Part shown: positions 1 through 10,530 of the stretch, piece after piece
Numbering within the stretch: position 1 is the first letter of the stretch
Layout: each line of letters opens with the position of its first letter
Assembly (NCBI GenBank): GCA_020091685.1
Contig: CM034605.1
Span: 26,485,010 to 26,549,009, forward strand
Source of the DNA: Lutjanus erythropterus
Lineage: Eukaryota; Chordata; Actinopteri; Lutjaniformes; Lutjanidae
DNA length: 64,000 nucleotides
Direction: 5' to 3'
Translations under genes and position numbers: made by a program
Notes under the pieces: generated by a model
What the model was told of the DNA's origin: nothing
What the model saw: only the letters and a program-made list of their open reading frames with translations
Database searches by the model: none

Positions 1-212
1 GGAACATGGCGGCCTCCATGGAAGAGGACTGACTCTCAATGTAGATATAAACAGCTCATTTTAAGGTAAAGAAAAAACAGTTAACAGTTCATCTTTGCAG
101 GTGATTATACACTAATGAAAACTACACTATAGACTATACTTATGAATATTATATTACATTTCTGCCATATTCTGCCGATAAATCACCCTAAATCTTATAT
201 ACTGGACCTTTA
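1..212. mobile_element. MITE with AAAGGACCAGTGTGTA ends, right half (cut by window edge)
   Basis: Contains ACATGGCGGCCTCCATGGAA, GTAGATATAAACAGCTCATT and ends CTAAATCTTATATACTGGAC then CTTTA. The terminal inverse of AAAGGTCCAG marks the element end. Same family as 13779-13999 and 58318-58632. Confidence 0.7.
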
Positions 213-221
213 ACCTGTCAG

Positions 222-430
222 ATTCTATAATCTATTATATGTCTGGAAACTGTGACATCTTCAAATGTCTTGTTTTGTTCAACCAACAGTTCTAATCCTA
301 AATGTGTTTAAAATACTGTCATATAAGACAAAGGAAAGCTGAAAATCCTCAATTTGAGAGGCTGAAACAAGCAACTTTTTTGTCTTTTCTCCTAGAAAAA
401 TGTTTTAAAAGATTAACCAAGTTATTAAAA
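222..430 (+). repeat. Dispersed repeat (GCTGCAACTAA family), partial
   Basis: GACATCTTCAAATGTCTTGT then TTTGTTCAACCAACAGT and GAGAGGCTGAAACAAGCA are internal landmarks of a teleost repeat whose ends read GGGCTGCAACTAATGATTA. Other copies: 17080-17340, 23930-24130, 24640-24985, 35685-36078, 40285-40590. Confidence 0.55.
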
Positions 431-1178
431 TTGCCCCATTGAACATTCATTCAGCTCTAAAAAATACAGTATAAGCCAGCAAAAAGATAACATCATATAC
501 CGAGTGTGGATAAACAAAAAACATGTTTAGTCTCTACCGCCAAGACAAACTGTGTAAAGTAATGAGAGCTGATGAGAACAAATGAAGATGTAACAGTTGT
601 CTTTTATAAGCAGCTTCAGTTCAGAGCCTGCAGAGAGTCTTAGCCAGCGTTGGCATGTCTCCAGCCGTTAAGGTGCCCTGTGCTAATTGGGACGATGAGG
701 CCGGTGACCCCCACCCCTCCCCTCCCCAGGACTCTCCAGGTTTTCCCAGGCCTCTGACTGCTTCTTTCTCTCCCTCAATGGGATTACGTTGGGCTGTGGA
801 GAGAGGGCCAGAGGAGGGGGAGCTCTGATTCCCGGCTGATCACATCAGAAACGGCTCTCTGGGGTTTTTACACAAATTCTGCTCCTTCAGCGGCGCTTCA
901 GCCCTAATCAGACCGAGCAGGGGACGCCAGGAGAGAGCAGGCAGGGGGTGGCGGACAAGAGAAAGAGATCAACTCTGTTACTGTTTATTAAACTTCTCTC
1001 TTTGATACTGTTAGCAGCCCTCTTCTCCCACTTACAGCACCTCTGTTGCCTACAGTTTTACCGTTTTGCTTTTTTTATTGAAGATCTTTGGTCTTTGATG
1101 TATTTACACATTGACTGCAAAAACAGAACAGGCCTACACATGTCCTGATTTACACCAGCATTACAAAGTTTTTAGTTA
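431..1178. other. Non-coding; GC-richer island at about 640-950
   Basis: No gene. From 640 to 950 the sequence is unlike the repeats around it (GC-rich, CCCCACCCCTCCCCTCCCC near 710) and could be a regulatory element of noto. This is a guess from composition. Confidence 0.3.
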
Positions 1179-1215
1179 AAGGACCAGTGTGTATGATTTA
1201 GTGAATCTGCACTTA
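1179..1215. mobile_element. MITE with AAAGGACCAGTGTGTA end, left-end fragment only
   Basis: AAAGGACCAGTGTGTATGAT followed by TTAGTGAATCTGCAC is the left terminus of the family. The rest is missing. Confidence 0.55.
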
Positions 1216-1531
1216 GAGAAAAGACCCAATCAGGGATGGGCATATTTTTAAGCAGTGGCCCCATGAGCCACTAAGCCCCAGCTACATTTTTGGTGGCCCA
1301 AATGTGGGCTTACGTGGGAAAAAAGTTGAGGAAACTGGCGACACACACCGCAGTACATTACATCCTTAGATGTGTCAGATTATAGCCATTTAAACTCCTA
1401 CTTCATTCACTCCTAAATTTTTGTTCGTCTCATTTTTTCATAGTCCGCCTTTTGTGTTTCTGGTTCTTCATTAAGGATCTTGTCAACAGTTTTAGCCAGA
1501 TCGGTAAACCCTGACCTTCGTAGCCCTGACC

Positions 1532-2030
1532 AGTGTTGGGAAGTGAGGCATTACTAAGTAACATATTACTTTAATATTACTTTACTCAGTAACAAGTAGT
1601 GTAAGGGATTATAATTTCCACAACAGTAATTATATTACAGTTAATGATACAAGTAACTCTAAATTACTGAGTTACTTTTTCACCTTTTTCATCAGGGCAG
1701 GTCATGTCAGCTGTTAGCCAACAAGCTAAATGAGAATTTGAGTGTGTTTGTCTCCTCAAAAGAGAATCTGTGGTGATGGAGTCTAATGTGAAGGTCACAC
1801 TCAGAGAGGTCGACATCTGGACAACAAGAGCTTCCTGTGTGTTAACAGTTCACTGGATCAGCGGTTCAACTTTAGGGCGCAACAAAGTACAAAAGTTAAT
1901 ATTGTGAGTAATATAATCAGTTACTTTTGATGCCCAGTAATAAGTAAAGCAAAATTATTACCTTTCAAATTAGTAATAAGTAAAAACACTTCCTGAGTAA
2001 CTGCCACCTGGCAACGTATTCTGCAAACAG
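1532..2030. mobile_element. TIR repeat rich in AGTTACT (old non-autonomous transposon)
   Basis: Begins CAGTGTTGGGAAGTGAGG, runs through AATTACTGAGTTACTTTTT, and near 1940-2010 shows more AGTAATAAGTAAA blocks, ending CTGAGTAACTGCCACCTGG. This is the pattern of a widespread teleost repeat with TGTTGGG ends. Boundaries approximate. Confidence 0.45.
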
Positions 2031-3479
2031 CAAGCCAGTCAATCCACAATTCTGGATGAATTAGCCAACGTTATCCACTCAAGACAATGATTTGGTACAT
2101 CAGTGTTGGCTAACAGCCAACTAAAACCACAATATCATAGCTTTGCACGCTTTTCTGTAATGCTGGCTTCAGCTCTGGGCTTTGTGCTGTGTGGGTGGGT
2201 GTTGATACTGACGAACTCCATTTATGATCTAACATTAGCCAAGCTAGTGTTACACGCTGTTGGTGCTGTAGGGGCGTGGAAGGAATGGCACTCGGTAGCA
2301 TGCCTTTAAGTTCTGTTACAATCCGTTCACACGCTGGCAGTGCAAAGTGATTAATACGTGTTGTACCTTTAGTTTACAATAGCCATACATTGTCAAAGGA
2401 AAAAGGACATGAGATATAAAGATAAACATAAGAAATCTTTTTCTTTTTTTGTTTGTTTTTACTTCATACTAGTCAGCATCACATCTTCATTGATCTTTTG
2501 ATTTATTATCAGCTCCACTGTTAGATCTGGTCTCTATAATGTAGTTTGATGGAAGCTAAAAGCAGCTGACATTTATTAACATAAAATATTTAACGTATTA
2601 TCCTGCTGCCAAGAAAACTGTAAGGATTAAAGAGATATAATCCACTGCTTCATGTTCCCATCAGCAGCTTTCTTTGTTTAATATAACCAAGTTAACCACA
2701 GGACAGGACTTTCAGGTTGACCACCTCAATTAGCTGCTCAGATGGACTCATTTGCTACATGCCAATCCTTTCTACACGCTGTCTTCTCTCCTGTTTCATC
2801 CCTCATGTCTGCCAGGCAGGCTTCAGCGGACAGCATGAGTCCCTTTCCACCTGGAAGGAGAGACGTGGAGTTTGAATAGAGCAGAGACAGGACACCTGCC
2901 GGCGGTGGGAGGGCATGTTTGAGCCCCGTCCATTGAGGAGCAGTGAGAACAGGCGTATTGACCGTTTAAAGAGATTAAACAGTGAGACGCAGCTCTCTAG
3001 CCCCGAGACAGACTGACCCCTACCACCCCCGGGTTACAGATATCCCAGCTAATCCCTGAGCTGGTTATTTATTTGCTTAGCTTAAATCAGAGGGGAACCC
3101 GAGTCCGTCCCAGACTTCAAGCATAAACGGACCGAGATCAAACCCGGGAGGAAATGTCTTTCCATGTCTCCATCATCTTCAAACTGGGCACAGAGAGAGG
3201 CAATAAGGGGAGGTCAGAGGGTACCAGGATGGTTCGATGAGATACATTAGAGAGGAGACAGGTTTTCTGATAATAGTATGCAGATCAGCAAACCTTAATG
3301 TTTTTACACAAGCAAACATTTATTGATTCTAATTTAAATCAGATAGTTTGATGAGTAGAATTTCATCTCAGTTTGTGCTTTTGGTTTACTTTGATAATTA
3401 AATTCTTCTCCTGATGACATTGCAAATGTTTTCTTTAGATGTAGTTGATTAAAATGAGCCATTGACTACCTCCAGTATT
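2031..3479. other. Non-coding region between two MITEs
   Basis: No supported gene. 2780-3210 is non-repetitive and fairly GC-rich; the rest is AT-rich. Confidence 0.3.
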
Positions 3480-4175
3480 TAAAGGGATAGTTCCATGTTT
3501 TTTTTAATCGGATTGCACAACATACTTGTCCATAATCAGCTGGAAAAACAACATGAGGTCAGCAGCACAATATATCTTAGCTACTTAAAAAACAACACCA
3601 GTTTGAGTATATGCTGTATTTAGAATGTTTTCACCTCTTTACCTTGACATCAAACATAATTTTCTGATGGGAAACCAATGTTTTTAAGCCAAATATCGCT
3701 TTCTCCAAAGCCACCAAACTCCTTATGCAAAAACAGTGATTTAATCTCACAGGACATAGGGGTTGCTTGTGTGCTGCTTCCTCAATCTGCTAGTTTGTTT
3801 GTGGTATTCTGGGACTTTGGTGCTGTGAAAGTTTAGTTCAGATACACCAAGGTCACACAATGATGCAATCATGCCAACTGATCAACGCAGCGATAGACCA
3901 GTAACTCCTGTGTTCCTTGAGGTAAAATTTCTGATATTGCCAATAGAGTTTGGTTGGTTCTGACTGAGCAATATTTGGCTGGTATAATGATGGTTTACTG
4001 ATGGAAAAGACTGTCTGACTGCGAGGTGAAGGGATGAAAAAACTGACTGAAACTTGATTCAATTAAGTCAGTTTTTTAGGTGGTTAAAATACATTGTGCT
4101 GCTGACCCTGTCCGCAGCAGGACAAGTATCTGATATAAAACCCCACTTCAAAAAAATCTGAAATATCTCTTGAAT
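3480..4175. mobile_element. Fold-back MITE downstream of noto
   Basis: The left end AAAGGGATAGTTCCATGTT and the right end ACTTCAAAAAAATCTGAAAT are inverted. Inner arms ACATACTTGTCC...GTCAGCAGCACAAT and ATTGTGCTGCTGACCCTGTC...GACAAGTAT are also inverted. About 695 bp, no ORF; a common teleost MITE design. Confidence 0.65.
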
Positions 4176-4970
4176 GTTAACCTTTGCTTTACTTGTTTTT
4201 CTTTGAAGCCCTTAAAATTCTGGTTTCAAATCTTCAACAATTCCCTTTAGATGTTAAATCCAACAACTAAATAAGTCACAAAGGGTTTAACACTCAAAAA
4301 CTGAGCTAATCTCCTAAATCAGGACTGTGCGATTCGAGATAAATCAAACAAACTACAAAAGAAAGAAGGGTCATTACATCACTGTAGAACATGATATGCT
4401 CTGCTTGGTGCCAGACTTTGCTGCCAGTTCTATTGAAGCTTTTGGGAAATGCATGGATAAGCACAATAAATCCTAACATATCTACTTTGTGAGACCTTTG
4501 GTGAAGAAATGCCTCTTTAATAAATGATAACTAACAAAGACACTTACTGCCTGATTTTCCCAAACCTGGACATATGTTTGTTTACTTTGTTGATTTTTTT
4601 GAGGGGGAGGGGTGTCTTTTATCAGGTTTTTTGTTTTTAATTTTTTAGCTGTTGGATGTTCAATTAATAGATTTAGATAGACATTTCTGATTTTCTTGTG
4701 ACACAAAATGTCACCTTTAACTTCTGAAATGTTGAGGCTTAATAAGAAGAACGAGCAGGACAAGGTTGTCGTTATTGTCATAAAATATATTTCTCAATAT
4801 TTCACTCAAATATACAAAAAAAAAAAAAAAAAAAACTGAACACATGAAGTGAACTCACCAAAGAGCAACAGAGAGTAGAAAATTAAATATATAACTATAC
4901 ATCTATTAAATATTCATAGTTGGAGACGCAGGCCTCCTTTCTCAGCTGTATGTACAAAAAGTCTTGTTTT

Positions 4971-5002
<32 letters not shown>

Positions 5003-5022
5003 AAAACAAAAGTCCAGTTCGG
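4176..5022. other. noto 3' flank
   Basis: Contains the noto 3' UTR on the minus strand, an A run (4816-4835) and AT-rich sequence. No clear minus-strand AATAAA close to the stop; ATTAAA-type signals exist near 4513 and 4637. Confidence 0.35.
4964..5001. repeat. (TTTTG)n repeat in the noto 3' flank
   Basis: TTTTG units between T runs, 22 nt past the noto stop codon, so probably within its 3' UTR. Confidence 0.8.
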
Positions 5023-6009
5023 TTAACAGTGATCAGTAGAGTCATCAGACACGTCGATATCCACGTCCAGGTCGGAGAACTCCTCATCCTCATCCCCTTC
5101 ATCTCCGTGGCCTTGAGATCCGGGACTTTTAGGGGGAGCAGCCAGACCCAGTTTGGCCAGTTTGGCCTGCTGCTGCTCCAGACTCTGTTTGCGCCACTTG
5201 ATGCGTCGGTTCTGGAACCAAACTTTGACCTAAAGACGAAAAAACAAGACGCACTTTAGAAATCTTGCAACAAACCGGTTTAAAACTCTTAATGAGGCTT
5301 CACCTTAGATGCCTAAATTGGGTCTTTCAGGGTGTATTTTCTCACCTGAGCTTCTGTGAGCTGCAGCGCGGAGGCCAGGAGGAACCTCTCCGACCCGACC
5401 ATGTACTGCTGCCGGGCAAACTCTTTCTCAAGCCGGGAGAGCTGCTCGCTGGTGAAGCTGGTGCGCATCCGTTTCGACTTCCCACCTTTAGTTTTGAACG
5501 AGTGAAGCCCTGCGTTCACTTTGGACATTGAAGCTGCAAAGACAGAATTAATAAGACACATTTAATCACTCTGCCACGTGAATGCTTAATATTTGACATT
5601 TAGACCCATCTGGCTCTGATATTTCCAGAAAAACACTGAATTTACCTTGTGCGTAAAATGCTCCCCGACACGATGACTGGTAGGAGAAAGGCGGGCAGCA
5701 GTAGACTGAATATCCAGGCTGTGAGTGGACGGTTGAGTGCAATATGTTCGGGGAGTAGACGTAAGGTGCTGCTGCTATCGGTAAACCACTGAGAGGCAGA
5801 ACTGGAGCCGCTGGTTGAGGGGGACTCGCCCGGCAGCTGGTTGTGTCCTCCGGTTTGGCGAGCAGAGCATCGATAGTAAAAGATTTCCCACTGGAAGGCT
5901 TCGTTGAGGACGCACACTGGCTCCCCGGGTACTGCGGGTACAGCGATGCTGGCGCGTAATTACGCATGGAGTATCCATAAGCTCCGACTGGTCTGTTCGG
6001 CACCTGCAT
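5023..6009 (-). CDS. noto: Notochord homeobox transcription factor Noto (floating head)
   Basis: Three coding exons on the minus strand: 5646-6009, 5346-5533 and 5023-5229. All junctions are GT-AG, in phases 1 and 0, and give a 252-residue protein, close to the known Not/Flh proteins. Residues 44-51 (FTIDALLA) resemble an eh1 Groucho-binding repressor motif. The homeodomain spans about 141-200; the helix-3 core [11 protein letters not shown] is at 188-198, with Gln at homeodomain position 50. The last intron splits the homeodomain just before helix 3 (after Gln184), as in many homeobox genes. The C-terminus is a short, highly acidic tail (about residues 223-252). From family knowledge, Noto is a nuclear repressor needed for notochord fate and acts downstream of Nodal/Wnt and T-box input. 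The start chosen is the first ATG in exon 1 and lies about 105-110 nt below the expected TATA-driven start. A paralogous Not or Emx-type gene is less likely because of the eh1-homeodomain-acidic tail arrangement. Confidence 0.93.
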
Positions 6010-6140
6010 TCTGCAAGTTGTTCTAAAAAAAGTGAAGGAAAAGTGAAAAAAAAATCAGTTCTCTGAGGTCTTTGCAGAAGTTGTTGCTCCAAGTGCAGCA
6101 GTGAAGAAGTGAATACTGCTCCTCTGCTGGTGCGTCCTCA

Positions 6141-6147
6141 TTTATAC
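6141..6147 (-). promoter_or_regulatory. noto: TATA box of noto
   Basis: On the minus strand the sequence reads GTATAAA, about 135 nt upstream of the noto ATG. A start site about 25-30 nt below it (near 6112-6118) would give a 5' leader of roughly 105 nt. No splice signal is needed between this point and the ATG. The position and orientation make it the best core promoter candidate; the transcription start itself is inferred. Confidence 0.6.
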
Positions 6148-6162
6148 TGCGGCTGGACACAG

Positions 6163-6170
6163 AGGTGTCA
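6163..6170 (+). promoter_or_regulatory. noto: T-box-like half site near the noto core promoter
   Basis: The sequence AGGTGTCA matches seven of eight bases of the T-box half site AGGTGTGA and lies about 20 nt upstream of the noto TATA box. noto is known in zebrafish to depend on T-box factors, which makes the site plausible. A 7/8 match to an 8-mer is common by chance, so the call is weak. Confidence 0.25.
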
Positions 6171-6874
6171 ACAGCCCCCCATCGCTCCTTTGTCTTTCTA
6201 AGTAGCAGATGAGAGAGACGAACATCCCGACAACGTATCCAATTAATTGGTGGAGTAGTACAAGCTGGGATTGTCAAACATCCTCAGCCTTTGAATGACA
6301 AGGCTTTTGAAGAGTCTCGGGGAGGGGGAGGAAGGCAGGGAACTCAGGGGATTTACTGGGCTACAAATTCTTGCATGGATCTTAAGTCCAAATGTAATCA
6401 TTACCGCTGGGAAGGCCTTGATGTTACCAAATCATCTTATTTGGAGCCTTTTAAGTCCTGGCTGGCCGACAGATGCTTTAACAAGTCGCTTCACAACTGG
6501 AGGCCGACTTCAAGCTGACAGAGAATCTTCTGTTTTATTGATTTATACGCATTTTATCCTCTTTAATTCTTTTTTTTTTACGCACGTTTTCAACCTTCCA
6601 ATGCAAGGCTGTAATTTCAGTTTTTCTCACCCAGTTGTAAGCCCAGAATCACTTCTGTATGTAAACAGTCCATAATCTTTTTCCTGTATAAAATGAATGC
6701 GCTCTATTTCCAGAGTGTGCCTTTTAACAGCAGCGGTGTCGCTCTTAAAATTGAATAACGGCCGTGCGTAATTGAGGCGTCAAATTCGGCGGCTCGGGTG
6801 TGGTGACAGAGTGGTGCTGCTGGTTTAACCAAACTGCAACTGGCACTAATCTCAGCCTGTGCGTTAATCCACAG
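6171..6874. other. noto upstream flank
   Basis: Non-repetitive; includes CTTTGAATG at 6289-6297 (TCF/LEF-like). Likely to hold proximal regulatory sequence. No gene on either strand. Confidence 0.4.
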
Positions 6875-7086
6875 GTTGATCCACTCCATCCTTTGAATGT
6901 CAGACTGGGAAAGGCCTGCACTCTGAAACAATCCAAGTTGGTCTAAAGCCTTAAATCTGAGGTTTATTTATTGTGTATAAATACAGAATTATGATTAAAT
7001 GAAAGCCTCAAGCCTCATTAAATCTCTCAAAGTTCTCGTGCGCTCACGAGGAAACTCTTACTCTGAAGTACATTTTACGCAGGGAA
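6875..7086. repeat. Duplicated block A upstream of noto
   Basis: From GTTGATCCACTCCATCCTTT through GAATGTCAGACTGGGAAA, TTTATTTATTGTGTATAAAT, GCCTCAAGCCTCATTAAATC and AAACTCTTACTCTGAAGTAC to TTTTACGCAGGGAAT. The same series recurs at 7759-7948. Confidence 0.75.
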
Positions 7087-7758
7087 TAACTTGTTTTATT
7101 AGTGGCCTGGCCTCATCCTTGCTTGTTCGTGACCCCACAAACAAGATCCCCCTTTAATACCCAATAATGATACTGTCACCTATTAACAGTTAACCTGTTT
7201 ACATGTCAAATGTTCCAAACAAGTGTTTTTTGAACATTCAACAACTTTGCCAGTTGCTCGTTGCCCCATCTCCATTTTTTTTGAAGTGTTACAGCCATCA
7301 AAGTCACAATAAGTGTTTATTTATCCAAAAACAATAACGTTTATCAGTTTGAACATTAAATATTTTGTCTTTCTACTATATTCAACTGAATAAAAGTTGA
7401 AAATGATTTTGGGCCATTGGGTTCTGTTTATATTTTATGCAGCATCCCAACTGTTTTGGAATTGGGGTTGTAGTTTGATGACCAATTAATCCTTCAAGTA
7501 AACGTTTTTCTATCAAAGAAAACTGAATAAATATCTTTTTGGATGGTTGGTTGGATAAAATAAGACATTTAAAGACATTTCTCATATTTTCCAGATATTT
7601 TATTGGCTACACGGTTAATCAGTAATGAAAATATTAATGTGGAATTATCTTTATTACCATCTATTTAAAGAACAGAATGAAATTAATATGTAAATTGTCT
7701 ATTTATGGACACCTGCTGCAGTGTGAAACAAATAGTCGATTAATCGATTTTTTAGAAA

Positions 7759-7948
7759 GTTGATCCACCCAATTCTTTGAATGTCAGACTGGGAAATGTG
7801 TCTTGAAACAATAATCTGCAGTTTATCTATTGTGTGTAAAGACAAAATGTCTAAATTCAGCCTCAAGTCTCATTAAGCCTCTCGAAGTTCACAGATGAAC
7901 ACTTGGAGACAAAACTCTTATTCTGAAAAAACATTTTGCGCAGTAAAT
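7759..7948. repeat. Duplicated block B upstream of noto
   Basis: GTTGATCCACCCAATTCTTT, GAATGTCAGACTGGGAAA, TTTATCTATTGTGTGTAAAG, GCCTCAAGTCTCATTAAGCC, AAACTCTTATTCTGAAAAAA and TTTTGCGCAGTAAAT parallel block A in order and spacing, with small indels. Confidence 0.75.
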
Positions 7949-7949
7949 C

Positions 7950-8440
7950 ATATTAAACTGCTTTGTTTGATCGGTTTTCTGCAGATGAAGCGGTGTGCGG
8001 CTTCTTTAAAGGAAGTGATTTACTTTCTTACACCAGCCGGGCACAAAGACATCCTCTCTTTCAACTCAGATTATTGCCAGCTCTGCAAACTCTGCGGACT
8101 CATTTCCATCATTTGAAGGTGGCGGAGAGTTTCTGCGGAGCCTTTAAGTAACTGTTAAAACACATTTAAACACCGAGGCGAACCGCTCGTTCCCTTTGAC
8201 CTCGGCGCGTTTTATTTATTCTCCTTCGCTGACACTAGAACGTCTAATGAAGAGCGCAAACACAGACTTTCTCGACCTGCCATCAACAATAAGGACGCTT
8301 CTTGTGATGCCTTCACGACCCGGACCACCAACACGGTCATCCCATCTCCCCACCCCTGCAGGAGCGGTGTCTGCTGTCACTGCAGAGTCTCTGTCCTGAC
8401 AAAATCATTTAATTCACGTTCATATAAAAGGCCATGGATG
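7950..8440. other. Non-repetitive island inside the repeat array upstream of noto
   Basis: GC-richer sequence (for example CGAGGCGAACCGCTCG at about 8173-8188) with two overlapping short ORFs lacking family likeness. It could be a distal element of noto. Confidence 0.3.
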
Positions 8441-10082
8441 GAAAAAAATAATGAGAAACTTTTTCAAAATAATTTCATAGATACTGGCTCATTATTTTGA
8501 GATCATAGGTTATTATTTTGAAAGAGTTTCTAATTATTTTGATAAAAATTCTCATTATTATGAGATACTAACCAAATCTTTTTTTTTTGTTACATTAGTG
8601 GAAATGGACTTCTGTACATTTAGGGTCAAAAATCTTAATAAAAAGTAACAGCTGTGAGTTGATTTGACTATTTCAGATGTTTCCAAATCAAATCAGCTTG
8701 AAATAAAAAGATTAAGTTTAATTTAGTGAAGTTTCTTGAAATAAACAAAACTAATGGAGTTAAATTATCTTACTTATCATCTTTGTAAAGAACAGATGTA
8801 ATATGACTTAACTGTCCAGTTGTGGACACCTGTTGTAGAGGGAAACAATTAGGTGATTAATTAAAAAAAATAGATTGACAGATAATTAATCAACAACAAT
8901 TTTGATTTTACCAATTTATTTTTAATGTAAAAAAATTAAAACCATATCACTGGTGCCAGGTGGTCACATGTGAATACATGCTGTTATTTATTAAAGTAAA
9001 TTGAATAAAAACAGACTCATTGTCCAGTGTGAAACAACCATTGACTGATTTTTATGATAGATAGATTAATCAATTATTTAGATAACCAATACATTATCAA
9101 AAAAATACTATTCCATCTAGTGAAATGTGAATATTTGTTTGTTTTATATGAAAGTGAATGTATCTCGGAGTTTTGGACTATTGGTTTTATAAAACAGGAC
9201 ATTTGAAGGCATCACTTTGAGATCTTCTTTAGAACCTTTTTAACTAAATGATGAGTGGATAATGAAAATACCCAAATGAAATTATCTTTATTGTCATCTT
9301 TTTGAAGGACAGACTGAATAAACTGTCCAGTTGCAGTGTGAAACCATATGTTGATTAACTGATTTTTTTGACTGACAAAAAATTAATCAGCATCTGTTTT
9401 GATTAATCCTTCAAGTGAACAGTTTTAAGAGAAAATCACTGGTCCCAGGTGGTCAACAGTGAATATTTACTAGTTTTCCATTAAAATAAACAAAATAAAT
9501 ATCTGTTTGCACTGTTTGGTTGGATAAAACGAGACATCTGTAGGCATCACTTTGATCTCTGGGAATGTGTGGCAGACATTTTTCACATTTCTAGACATTT
9601 TATTGGCTAAATAATAATCAATAATGAATTAATCTTTATTATAATCTTTTAAAAAAAACAGACTAAATGTGTATGCTAAATTGCCCATTTATGAACACCT
9701 GATACAGTGTGAAACAGTCAGTTGATTAGGTTTTTGTTTTTTGGTTGTTTTTTTTGGTTGTTTTTTTGGATTGACAGGACATTTATCGACAATTTTTTAT
9801 AGCAAATTAATTTATGAAGTAAAAAATGTTTCTCAAATGTGAATATTTTTGTTTCTTGAACTAAAATAAATATTTTAGGGGTTAGGGGTTGGACTGTTGG
9901 TTGGATGAAACAATTGATTGACATTTTTATAGACTGAAATTAATTTATCATGAAAATAACTGACAGATGCAACTCTAATTTTTACACACAAGTGACAAAG
10001 ACTGAACTATTATTGCCACCAGTGGCCAAGTGTTCCTGCAATGTTCTTTCCTACAAAACAGACACCTTTTTCCTAATACTAG

Positions 10083-10285
10083 AATCAGAATCAGGTTTAT
10101 TATCAAACTGGTTTTTACATGCAAGGATTTAGCCTTGGTATGTTGGTGCAAAATATATAATGATCATTGAAAATATAAATAAAGACAGAGCCAGTCCTGT
10201 AAGTCAAGAAGCAAAAAAATAAAAATTGACAATAACATGGTAAAAATATGATAAAAACAATATCTATAAACGGGGTAGAACCTCC
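10083..10285. repeat. Dispersed repeat with AGAATCAGAATCAGGTTTAT
   Basis: AGAATCAGAATCAGGTTTAT followed by TACATGCAAGGATTTAGCCT and TGTTGGTGCA is a motif series found at many places in fish genomes, usually as a retroelement 3' tail. No coding sequence retained. Confidence 0.5.
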
Positions 10286-10530
10286 AAAACCTCCTCTACT
10301 GTCAAAGCTGCAGTGTTGCTGCAGGGAGGACAACATGTCCTCTTGTGTATTGGAGCCAGACAAGGAATACGCGGACCATTGTCCCAGAGGGTCCTCTTTT
10401 CATAGTCATGGCCTGAGAGGAGAAAGAAGCTGAGGGGCTGCGCTCTAATAGCTCTACGGTCCATCCTCCACAAATGAGCCTCTGACCAAAGGGCTTGAAA
10501 CTGCTCATCAGCACTCATTCAGTATCTGTG
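10286..10530. repeat. GC-rich segment next to the dispersed repeat, unclassified
   Basis: Overlapping short ORFs on both strands (minus: 84 and 70 codons) coincide here and composition differs from the flanks. It may be the degraded 3' coding end of the same retroelement as 10083-10285, but I recognise no domain. Confidence 0.3.

Larger units (their letters stand above)
7470..9960. repeat. Array of related repeat units upstream of noto
   Basis: A shared segment, CACCTGctgcAGTGTGAAAC followed by GATTAATxxATTTTT, recurs near 7710, 8826, 9022, 9324 and 9698. Each is followed by variants of TTAATCCTTCAAGTgAACAG, CACTGGTcCCAGGTGGTCA and GGTTGGATaaaACaAGACAT. All run in the same orientation with spacings of about 200-1100 bp. 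The units are related to the GCTGCAACTAA repeat family, so the array arose by local duplication or by repeated insertion. About 8000-8440 inside the range is not repetitive. Confidence 0.55.

Noticed and set aside
5642..6277. Minus-strand ORFs overlapping noto exon 1 (5642-5917, 5775-6092, 6023-6277)
   Set aside because: Other frames of the noto first exon and its upstream flank; no domain and no independent splice support.
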